From assembly GCA_017469325.1 (NCBI GenBank), contig JAFUGO010000177.1, positions 1-5,080 on the forward strand: a DNA stretch of 5,080 bases. Reading direction: 5' to 3'. This document shows positions 1 to 5,080 of this stretch, piece by piece (within the stretch, counting starts at the first letter, position 1; every line of letters starts with the position of its first letter). Position numbers and translations under genes: made by a program. Origin of the DNA: Mogibacterium sp. GTDB lineage: Bacteria; Bacillota_A; Clostridia; Peptostreptococcales; Anaerovoracaceae. Below the pieces are notes generated by a model. It saw only the letters and a list, made by a program, of their open reading frames with translations, did no database searches and was not told the DNA's origin.

Positions 1-1166
1 CCGCCGCCTATCTCATCCGACAGCCTTGCGGCTCTCTCGAGAAGTCTTGAATGCAGGTAGAATACGTCGCCCGGGTAAGCCTCACGTCCCGGTGATCTGT
101 CGAGCAGCAGCGACAGCGCACGGTATGCGACAGCGTGCTTTGAAAGATCATCGTAAACGATGAGGACATCCTTGCCCTTATTCATAAAGTATTCAGCCAT
201 GGCGCAGCCGGCATACGGAGCGATGTACTGCAGCGGTGCAGGATCGCTGGCCGAAGCCGTTACTATGATGGAGTTGTCCATCGCGCCGTGCTTCTTGAGT
301 GTCTGCTGTATCTGCACAACTGACGAAGTCTTCTGTCCGATTGCTACGTAGATGCAGATGCAGTTCTTATCCTTCTGGTTTATGATGGCGTCAACGGCGA
401 TAGCGGTCTTTCCGGTCTGTCTGTCGCCGATGATCAGCTCTCTCTGGCCCCTTCCTATAGGGAACATGGAGTCGATCGAGAAGATTCCCGTCTCAAGAGG
501 CGTATCTATAGGCTGCCTGTCTATGATAGGCGGAGCCTGCGCCTCTACCGGCATGTATCCGGATTCCGTGATCTCGCCGAGTCCGTCGACCGGTGAACCG
601 AGTGAGTCGACAACTCTTCCGAGGAACCCTTCACCAACAGGTGTGCCTGCAGTCTTGCCGGTCCTCTTTACCGAGGATCCCTGTGTGACGCTTTCATCGC
701 TGCTGAAAAGCACGCATCCGATCGTATCTTTGCGGATATCCTGGACCATGCCTCTGACCCCGCCTGCAAACAGCAGGATCTCTCCGAATGTGGCATACGG
801 AAGTCCGGCTACTGTCGCGATGCCGTCTCCCACAGTCAGGACCTCTCCGACCTGCTCGGCCATCGCCTCAGGTGTCCACGAAGAGATGCTCTCCTTCAGG
901 AGCGGGATTATGTTGCCGTTATCTGTAGGCACCTTAACGAGCGTATCCCTCAGCTGACGGAACCTTCCGCCTACAGACCAGTCGTAGATGTCTGAACCTA
1001 CTTCAAGTCTGAATCCGCCCGGGAACGCATCCGACATCTCCAATGTGAGAGGGACGTCCGTGCCGTATTTTTTCTTTAAAAAGCTTCCGAAACGCGCCTT
1101 CTGAGATTCGCTCGGCTCAACAGCCGAGTAGATGACTGCGGTGCGGATCATATCTTCGTTTTTCAT
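1..1166 (-). CDS. atpA: Fused ATP synthase delta C-terminal domain and alpha subunit (3' end outside window)
   Basis: This encodes the F1 alpha subunit, a nucleotide-binding but non-catalytic part of the cytoplasmic head of F-type ATP synthase, preceded by a delta-subunit domain. I translated the frame codon by codon from ATG at 1166 to the window edge (388 residues) and found no stop. Residues 1-78 match the delta C-terminal domain, ending in the [15 protein letters not shown] signature. Residues 79-109 align without gaps to the N-terminal helix of E. coli alpha, followed by VGDGIA (112-117), Walker A GDRQTGKT (247-254), the [13 protein letters not shown] region and PGREAYPGD. Walker A lies 78 residues later than in E. 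coli alpha, exactly the length of the added domain. The start is supported by GGAGG seven bases upstream and by the ATGA overlap with atpF, which implies translational coupling. About 200 residues, including the arginine-finger region, should lie beyond the edge. The alpha identity is certain and the delta identity very likely. Confidence 0.95.
   Translation of the reverse strand, partial: MKNEDMIRTAVIYSAVEPSESQKARFGSFLKKKYGTDVPLTLEMSDAFPGGFRLEVGSDIYDWSVGGRFRQLRDTLVKVPTDNGNIIPLLKESISSWTPEAMAEQVGEVLTVGDGIATVAGLPYATFGEILLFAGGVRGMVQDIRKDTIGCVLFSSDESVTQGSSVKRTGKTAGTPVGEGFLGRVVDSLGSPVDGLGEITESGYMPVEAQAPPIIDRQPIDTPLETGIFSIDSMFPIGRGQRELIIGDRQTGKTAIAVDAIINQKDKNCICIYVAIGQKTSSVVQIQQTLKKHGAMDNSIIVTASASDPAPLQYIAPYAGCAMAEYFMNKGKDVLIVYDDLSKHAVAYRALSLLLDRSPGREAYPGDVFYLHSRLLERAARLSDEIGG
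933..1166 (-). other. Delta (AtpH/OSCP) C-terminal domain at the N-terminus of the alpha subunit
   Basis: Residues 1-78 of the fusion align over essentially their whole length, without large gaps, to the last ~72 residues of E. coli delta. Shared landmarks are the opening strand ending in SAV, a helix ([17 protein letters not shown]), a beta hairpin, the [19 protein letters not shown] segment with Asp62, Ser64 and Arg68, and a closing helix RQLRDTLVK. In known F-ATPases this domain contacts the C-terminus of the b subunit. The six-helix N-terminal domain of delta is not encoded here: atpF occupies the DNA directly upstream, and its 163-residue product carries no extra domain. I infer that only the stalk-binding part of delta has been kept. 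Confidence 0.88.
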
Positions 1167-1178
1167 TTATCCGCCTCC
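1163..1178 (-). promoter_or_regulatory. Ribosome binding site and ATGA overlap that fix the start of the delta-alpha fusion
   Basis: On the minus strand GGAGG (1174-1178) precedes the ATG at 1164-1166 by seven bases and lies inside the end of atpF. The atpF stop TGA (1163-1165) shares bases with that ATG. This is the strongest Shine-Dalgarno match seen in the atp genes here, and it argues that the fused protein is the intended primary product. Confidence 0.85.
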
Positions 1179-1654
1179 TCAGCCGCGTCAAGGAACTGGT
1201 CGAACGCATCCGAAGCAGTCTGCTCTAAAGTGAGCTTCTCCATAGCGTCTGTGACCATCTCCGTGATCTCTTTCTGCGCAGATTCGATGATCTCTTTCTT
1301 TTCCCTGTCCGCCTCACCGCGGGCATCAGCGATGATCTTCTCGGCCTCGCCGCGGGCTGCAGTAAGCCTGCGCTCTCTTTCAGCCTCGATCTCTTTGCTC
1401 ATGCTGCTCTTCTTTGCGCGGATCTCTTCGTCGAAGTCTCTCTCCTTCTGCTCATAGGAAGCCTTGCTGGACTCGGCGTCTGCGAGAGCCTGCTCTGCTT
1501 TGCTGTCCATGTCAGCATAATGAGCCTCTCTGCTTTCCATGAAGTTCTTCACGGGCTTGTAGAGAAGGATGTACAGCGCTCCGAAGAGTATGGTGAAATT
1601 GAACAGGTGCAGCAGGATTTGCTGCCAGTCTATATTAAGTGGTACTCCTGTCAT
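1163..1654 (-). CDS. atpF: ATP synthase F0 subunit b
   Basis: This is the peripheral-stalk subunit, which normally dimerises and holds the F1 head still against the membrane ring. The 163-residue protein has one membrane helix near residues 12-32, followed by the family-typical [11 protein letters not shown] junction. A long charged coiled coil rich in Ala, Glu, Lys and Arg fills residues ~38-145. The C-terminus is acidic and amphipathic ([15 protein letters not shown]), the end that binds the delta C-terminal domain in other species. The length is normal for b, so this is not a b-delta fusion of the mycobacterial type. GGGAG lies seven bases before the ATG. The stop overlaps the next start as ATGA, coupling its translation to the fusion gene whose first domain is its expected binding partner. 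Confidence 0.96.
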   Translation of the reverse strand: MTGVPLNIDWQQILLHLFNFTILFGALYILLYKPVKNFMESREAHYADMDSKAEQALADAESSKASYEQKERDFDEEIRAKKSSMSKEIEAERERRLTAARGEAEKIIADARGEADREKKEIIESAQKEITEMVTDAMEKLTLEQTASDAFDQFLDAAEEADK

Positions 1655-1701
1655 CTGATTTCTCCCTGTCTTTCAATCGTGCCGGTATGCTGAAGCATTC
1701 G

Positions 1702-2109
1702 CTATAACACGAATATTATCAGGATTACAACGAGCAGGGAGTAGATGATCGCCGTCTCTATGAATACGAGACCGAGCATGAAACTCGTACGTATCTTGCC
1801 GTCCGCTTCAGGCTGCCTTGAAATACCCTCTGACGTCTTGCCTCCGATTATACCCATTCCGATACCGCCGCCACAGGAACCGAGTCCGATAGCGATAGCC
1901 GATGCGATGGCTTTGTAGCCTGTAGTGTTGTCTGCAGCTGCAGCATTTGCGATGTATCCGTCTCCGGCATCCTGAGCTGTTACTACTGCGTTGCCGGCAT
2001 CAGTGCTGTCAGCGTAAGCGCCTATCGTTGCGACCATTGTCATGAGGAGGATGATAGCTCCGAGTACGATCGCCAGTCTGGTAAGTTTTTTAGCGTTTAA
2101 TTTAGTCAT
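1702..2109 (-). CDS. atpE: ATP synthase F0 subunit c with signal-peptide-like N-terminal extension
   Basis: This is the proteolipid forming the rotating membrane ring that carries the coupling ions. The last ~72 residues (64-135) are a standard c hairpin: a glycine-rich first helix (GSCGGGIGMGIIGGK), the cytoplasmic loop RQPEA (98-102), and a second helix with the ion-carrying carboxylate Glu118 in FIETAIIYS. The full protein has 135 residues against the usual 70-90. Residues 1-33 look like a signal peptide: basic start (KKLTR), hydrophobic core, and AYA at 31-33 before Asp34. An Ala/Asp-rich stretch (34-63) follows. No later Met, GTG or TTG start was found just before the hairpin, and GGAG sits seven bases before the chosen ATG, so the extension is probably real. 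Thr119 and Tyr123 resemble sodium-type rings, but Met85 occupies the helix-1 position that is Gln in those rings. Confidence 0.96.
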   Translation of the reverse strand: MTKLNAKKLTRLAIVLGAIILLMTMVATIGAYADSTDAGNAVVTAQDAGDGYIANAAAADNTTGYKAIASAIAIGLGSCGGGIGMGIIGGKTSEGISRQPEADGKIRTSFMLGLVFIETAIIYSLLVVILIIFVL

Positions 2110-2156
2110 TTCGGTTCTCCTTATATGTGATTTTAATTATCAGCTTTTTATTAACT
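2110..2156 (-). promoter_or_regulatory. AT-rich leader and ribosome binding site of atpE
   Basis: This 47-base gap between atpB and atpE is very rich in A and T on the minus strand and ends in AAGGAG (SD core 2117-2120), seven bases before the atpE ATG. No stable hairpin was seen. In E. coli an unstructured U/A-rich leader raises atpE translation to meet the many c copies per enzyme. A similar role here is an inference from base composition only. Confidence 0.4.
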
Positions 2157-3020
2157 TTACGCCGCCTCTTTCACGACGGTCTTGCGGCGCCTGCCGCGCT
2201 GCTTTTTCTCTTTCGGCAGCTTTACCACCTTCTCGGATACTTCTCCGTAGAAGAGCGATGTCAGCATCGTAAGTACGTACGCCTGTATCAGGGCGTGGAG
2301 CAGTGTGAACAGCACGCCTACAAGCACAGGCACCACGTAGCTCATCGAGGTGTAGTAGTAGACAAGCTCGGTGACCAGCGCTCCCGAGAGCAGGGCTCCG
2401 AAAAGTCGGAAGCTCATGGATATCGGAAGAGAAAAGTCTTTCAGGGTCTTGCCTATGCCTTTTATCCCGTTGCCTAGTATACCTCCGGACATTATCACCA
2501 GATAAGACAGGCAGCCCATCATTATGGCTCCGTTTATATCCGAGAAAGGCGCCGGAAGTGATATTGAATGCCCTTCTGTGGTGATGACCTGTATTCCTAA
2601 CAGTTCAAACAGTGTTCCGGTAAAGATGTACGAGCCTGCCGCGAAGATATAAGCCCCGAGGAACTTGTTTATCTTCGAATTGCTCTTGGCCATTCCGTCG
2701 AACAGTCCGACCGCTGTCTCGAGTATCAGCTGGAACTTTCCCGGTACCAGCTTGAAGCGCGGTATCACGAAGATCCTGCAGATCAGTGCGAACACGATCA
2801 TGATGCCGCTCACTATGAATCCCGCGATCAGACCCGGGTTCACGTCCTTGATGCCGAACAGGCTCACCTTGTTGACATCGTGCAGGACGGCGTCTCGCAT
2901 GACGGTCTGTATCGATTCTTCTTCACTGCCGCCGCTGCCGGTCAGTATGGCTCCGACCATAAATACCGCAGCTATGACAGCAAAGATCAGTATCGCTTTT
3001 TTACGCTCCTGTTTTGTCAT
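2157..3020 (-). CDS. atpB: ATP synthase F0 subunit a
   Basis: This is the stator membrane subunit that provides the ion half-channels against the c ring. The 287-residue protein has the conserved helix SMSFRLFGALLSGALV, whose Arg205 corresponds to the essential E. coli Arg210. The last helix, LLHALIQAYVLTMLTSLFY, carries Gln246, equivalent to E. coli Gln252. Hydrophobic segments lie near residues 9-28, 63-84, 120-145, 162-185, 196-222 and 228-258. The first looks like an additional signal-anchor compared with the five-helix family fold, followed by an acidic loop (GGSEEES). The residue after RLFG is Ala rather than the more common Asn. A strongly basic tail (KKQRGRRRK within 272-280) extends beyond the usual end. 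GGAG lies six bases before the ATG. It is the first gene of the atp operon here; no atpI precedes it. Confidence 0.96.
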   Translation of the reverse strand: MTKQERKKAILIFAVIAAVFMVGAILTGSGGSEEESIQTVMRDAVLHDVNKVSLFGIKDVNPGLIAGFIVSGIMIVFALICRIFVIPRFKLVPGKFQLILETAVGLFDGMAKSNSKINKFLGAYIFAAGSYIFTGTLFELLGIQVITTEGHSISLPAPFSDINGAIMMGCLSYLVIMSGGILGNGIKGIGKTLKDFSLPISMSFRLFGALLSGALVTELVYYYTSMSYVVPVLVGVLFTLLHALIQAYVLTMLTSLFYGEVSEKVVKLPKEKKQRGRRRKTVVKEAA

Positions 3021-3055
3021 AAGCGTCTCCTTCTTTTAACATTCTTAACTTCCTT

Positions 3056-3083
3056 ATTCTACTACTTTAATGCCTCAATTCAA
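3056..3083 (-). promoter_or_regulatory. Candidate sigma-A-type promoter for the atp operon
   Basis: Reading the minus strand, TTGAAT (3078-3083, four of six matches to TTGACA) and TAGAAT (3056-3061, five of six to TATAAT) are separated by 16 bases. Transcription would start near 3049, giving a leader of about 28 bases that contains the atpB ribosome binding site. The position just downstream of the rplQ terminator is where a new operon promoter is expected. The call rests on consensus matching alone. Confidence 0.5.
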
Positions 3084-3129
3084 GCCTTTTTATCAGTGCA
3101 CTTGCCTTCTCAGAAATCCGCCGGAAATG

Positions 3130-3166
3130 AAAAAGACGACAGCCATACGAAGCATGATTGCCGTCT
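3130..3166 (-). terminator. Intrinsic terminator after rplQ
   Basis: On the minus strand a hairpin starts 20 bases after the rplQ stop. The left arm AGACGGCAATCATGC and right arm GTATGGCTGTCGTCT form about 15 pairs, including a few G-U wobbles and one mismatch, around a TTC loop. A run of T follows. The wobbles are G-U on this strand but A-C mismatches on the other, so the hairpin is shaped to act on minus-strand transcripts. It should end the ribosomal operon before the atp genes. Confidence 0.85.
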
Positions 3167-3186
3167 GTTTTACTTTTACAGCTCAA

Positions 3187-3528
3187 TTATACCAGCTCGA
3201 GGTAAACGACTTCTGCGTTGTCTCCCTGGCGAGGTCCCAGCTTGAGGATACGTGTGTATCCGCCGTTGCGGTTCTCATAGCCAGGAGCGATCTCATCGAA
3301 GAGTTTTGTCACAACGTCTTCGTCAAACAGATACTCGAGGCACTGTCTTCTTGCGTGAAGGTCGCCCTTCTTTGCGATAGTGATCAGCTTCTCAGCCTGA
3401 CGGCCTGCTTCCTTAGCTCTCATATCTGTAGTTGTGATTCTGCCTTCTCTGAAAAGATCGGTTACCAGGTTTCTCAGCATGGATTTTCTGTGTGCAGAAT
3501 TTCTGCCCAGCTTTCTATAACCTTTCAT
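3187..3528 (-). CDS. rplQ: 50S ribosomal protein L17
   Basis: This large-subunit ribosomal protein lies near the polypeptide exit tunnel. The 113-residue product is full length for a compact bacterial L17. It shows the family's N-terminal [19 protein letters not shown], the central basic helix around [21 protein letters not shown] residues 38-55, and the C-terminal [25 protein letters not shown] lies seven bases before the ATG. Only 17 bases separate it from the end of rpoA, so the two are co-transcribed, as is usual for the end of the alpha operon. A terminator follows at once. Confidence 0.97.
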   Translation of the reverse strand: MKGYRKLGRNSAHRKSMLRNLVTDLFREGRITTTDMRAKEAGRQAEKLITIAKKGDLHARRQCLEYLFDEDVVTKLFDEIAPGYENRNGGYTRILKLGPRQGDNAEVVYLELV

Positions 3529-3545
3529 TAATCGGCTCCTTTCAA

Positions 3546-4493
3546 TTACTCTTCTTCGCTCGGCTTGAGTGAAAGCCCCAGCTCAGCGAGTTTGTTTTTA
3601 ACTTCTACCAGCGACTTCATACCGAGGTTTCTTACCTTCATCATGTCTTCCTCAGTCTTCTGTGTGAGCTCCTCAACTGTGTTGATGGATGCTCTCTTGA
3701 GGCAGTTGAATGAACGTACGGACAGCTCAAGCTCTTCGATAGCCATAACGAGAGCCTTCTCCTTGCGGTCCTCATCCTTCTCGATCATGAATTTCATGTC
3801 GCTTACTTCTGCACCAAGTCCGATGAACAGCTCAAGGTGCTCCTGGATTATCTTAGCTCCGATCGATACGCCTTCTTCAGGTGCGATCGAACCGTCTGTC
3901 CAGATCTCGAGAACGAGTCTGTCAAAATCTGTTACATGACCGACTCTTGTATTTTCTACTGTGAAGTTGACCTTCTTTACCGGCGTAAAGATCGAATCAA
4001 CAGGGATGACTGCGATCGGTGTGTCAGGAGTCTTGTTCTGCTCTGCAGGAACATAACCCTTACCTGTCGCGATGTTCATCTCCATGACCAGTGTCGCATT
4101 GTCTGCCAGTGTGGCAATGTGGAGGTCAGGATTAAAGATCTCTGTGTCCGCATCTACCAGAATGTCTCTGGCCGTGACTTCGCAAGGACCGACGGCATTG
4201 ATGATAGCACGTCTGTCGTCGTCTCCGTCAACTCTGACTGCGAGTCTCTTGAGGTTGAGGATGATCTCTGTAACATCCTCTTTTACTCCCGGGATCGTCG
4301 AAAACTCGTGGAGAATTCCGTCGATCTTGACGCTTGTGATAGCTGCGCCCGGAAGAGAGCTCAGAAGCACTCTTCTCATGCAGTTACCGAGAGTTGTTCC
4401 ATATCCCCTTTCAAGAGGTTCGATCACGAATTTACCGTAGCGGCCGTTTTCATCAACTTCTTTAGTAATAGTTGGCTTAATAATTTCGATCAT
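3546..4493 (-). CDS. rpoA: DNA-directed RNA polymerase subunit alpha
   Basis: The alpha dimer is the assembly platform of RNA polymerase, and its C-terminal domain contacts UP-element DNA and activators. The 315-residue protein is normal in length. The N-terminal domain (about 1-230) includes [20 protein letters not shown] (31-50), central to dimerisation and beta-subunit binding, and [13 protein letters not shown] (62-74). The C-terminal domain (about 245-312) carries [11 protein letters not shown], where Arg260, Asn263 and Cys264 match E. coli Arg265, Asn268 and Cys269. [14 protein letters not shown] (289-302) is its last helix-hairpin-helix part. The start is preceded by a purine-rich GGGAGGGG stretch. 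The gene follows rpsD after a 125-base gap and leads directly into rplQ. Confidence 0.98.
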   Translation of the reverse strand: MIEIIKPTITKEVDENGRYGKFVIEPLERGYGTTLGNCMRRVLLSSLPGAAITSVKIDGILHEFSTIPGVKEDVTEIILNLKRLAVRVDGDDDRRAIINAVGPCEVTARDILVDADTEIFNPDLHIATLADNATLVMEMNIATGKGYVPAEQNKTPDTPIAVIPVDSIFTPVKKVNFTVENTRVGHVTDFDRLVLEIWTDGSIAPEEGVSIGAKIIQEHLELFIGLGAEVSDMKFMIEKDEDRKEKALVMAIEELELSVRSFNCLKRASINTVEELTQKTEEDMMKVRNLGMKSLVEVKNKLAELGLSLKPSEEE

Positions 4494-4530
4494 TATCTTC
4501 CCCTCCCGGATTATTCAGTTATACGATTTA

Positions 4531-4554
4531 TGCACCGGCTAACAGCCGTATGCA
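4531..4554 (-). repeat. Small hairpin in the rpsD-rpoA spacer, proximal to rpoA
   Basis: CGGCT (4536-4540) and AGCCG (4544-4548) form a five-pair stem around a three-base loop, and flanking TGCA on both sides can add four pairs across a small internal loop. No T-run follows on the minus strand, so it is not an intrinsic terminator. It lies about 38-61 bases before the rpoA start. Its role is unknown; a processing or stability element is possible. Confidence 0.35.
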
Positions 4555-4578
4555 ACGCTGCCATAAGGAGAGCTTCGC

Positions 4579-4599
4579 ATCGCATAAACGCTCTGCGAT
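4579..4599 (-). repeat. Six-base inverted repeat in the rpsD-rpoA spacer, proximal to rpsD
   Basis: ATCGCA (4579-4584) and TGCGAT (4594-4599) are perfect inverted copies around a nine-base loop, about 20 bases after the rpsD stop. The arms are short and could arise by chance. No T-run follows on the minus strand. Confidence 0.22.
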
Positions 4600-4618
4600 A
4601 TCCTTTGTGACAATTCCT

Positions 4619-5080
4619 CTATCTTGAATAGAACTCTACGATGTAGTGCTCTTCGATAGGAAGGTCAACGTCTGCTCTCTCAGGAGTTCTGGTGATCTTT
4701 CCTTCGAACTTATCAAGGTTGAGGTCAATCCAGGCTGGTGTTGTGATGATCATATCTCTAAGCTCTGTGAACTTAGGGGACGACTGCGACTTAGCCTTTA
4801 CGGAGACTACATCGCCTGCCTTCAGCTCCATTGAAGGGATGTCTGCCTTCTTGCCGTTTACCAGGAAGTGTCCGTGGTTAACGAGCTGACGAGCTTCTCT
4901 TCTTGTAGCTGCGAATCCCATTCTGAACACTACATTGTCCAGTCTGCTCTCGAGCATGATGAGGAGGTTCTCACCGGCTCCGCCTTTTCTCTTCGAAGCC
5001 TTGTCAAACAGGTTTCTGAACTGAGTTTCCTGAACTCCGTAGAATCTCTTGGCCTTCTGCTTCTCTCTTAACTGATTGCC
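4619..5080 (-). CDS. rpsD: 30S ribosomal protein S4 (5' end outside window)
   Basis: S4 is a primary 16S rRNA-binding protein that starts small-subunit assembly. The window holds the last 153 residues of a protein that normally has about 200. I extended the frame to the edge at 5080: residues upstream of the first internal Met read QLREKQKAKRFYGVQETQFRNLF-like S4 sequence, so the ATG at 4957 is internal and not the start. The S4 RNA-binding domain is seen as LESRLDNVVFRMGFAATRRE, ARQLVNHGHFLVNGKK and ELKAGDVVSVK. The end, IVEFYSR, is typical. About 45-50 N-terminal residues are missing at the edge. It is the upstream neighbour of rpoA, the standard alpha-operon order. Confidence 0.97.
   Translation of the reverse strand, partial: GNQLREKQKAKRFYGVQETQFRNLFDKASKRKGGAGENLLIMLESRLDNVVFRMGFAATRREARQLVNHGHFLVNGKKADIPSMELKAGDVVSVKAKSQSSPKFTELRDMIITTPAWIDLNLDKFEGKITRTPERADVDLPIEEHYIVEFYSR

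Noticed and set aside
861..863. Internal ATG (Met102) as an alternative start for a free alpha subunit
   Set aside because: The only purine-rich match upstream (GAGG) is two bases from the ATG, too close to work, and the start would remove most of the alpha N-terminal helix.
352..957. Plus-strand open frame of 201 codons
   Set aside because: It is fully antisense to the conserved alpha-subunit coding sequence, and the Ser/Pro/Thr-rich product resembles no family I recognise.
1163..1654. Possibility that atpF carries the missing delta N-terminal domain
   Set aside because: The product is 163 residues, fully accounted for by one membrane helix and the b coiled coil.
1687..1698. Inverted repeat ATGCT-GA-AGCAT just after the atpE stop
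   Set aside because: The two-base loop would force the inner pairs open, leaving only about three pairs, with no T-run; it is too weak to call an RNA element.
3837..4610. Plus-strand open frame of 257 codons
   Set aside because: It lies antisense to rpoA and the spacer beyond, has no credible ribosome binding site, and its translation is Cys/Arg/Asp-rich as expected from the reverse of a highly conserved gene.

Overview
All genes that can be supported lie on the minus strand, so transcription runs from position 5080 toward position 1. The window joins the end of a ribosomal-protein/RNA polymerase operon (rpsD, rpoA, rplQ) to the start of an F-type ATP synthase operon (atpB, atpE, atpF, then a fused atpH-atpA gene cut off by the window edge). 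The protein sequences, the AGGAG-type ribosome binding sites and the moderate GC content suggest a Gram-positive anaerobe of the Clostridia, perhaps near Lachnospiraceae. That placement is an inference from family resemblance, not a search result.

Layout from right to left: the C-terminal three quarters of ribosomal protein S4 (4619-5080); a 125-base spacer with two small inverted repeats; the RNA polymerase alpha subunit (3546-4493); ribosomal protein L17 (3187-3528); a clear intrinsic terminator (3130-3166); a plausible promoter (3056-3083); ATP synthase subunit a (2157-3020), subunit c (1702-2109) and subunit b (1163-1654); then a protein overlapping atpF by four bases and running off the left edge (1-1166).

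The main discovery candidate is that last gene. Its first 78 residues are the C-terminal domain of the delta subunit (AtpH), the part that in ordinary F-ATPases binds the peripheral-stalk b subunit. They continue without a stop into a normal alpha subunit (AtpA). The N-terminal helical domain of delta, which normally caps F1 and holds the alpha N-termini, is absent, and no separate atpH lies between atpF and atpA. Because F1 has three alpha subunits, a full fusion would give three delta C-terminal domains per enzyme instead of one. That raises questions about the number of stalks, internal translation starts or processing. An in-frame GTG sits exactly where the ancestral alpha start is expected.

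Other unusual points are a c subunit with a signal-peptide-like N-terminal extension and a mixed ion-binding motif, an a subunit with an additional N-terminal hydrophobic segment and a strongly basic tail, and the direct placement of the atp operon after rplQ. The plus-strand open frames are antisense shadows of these genes.
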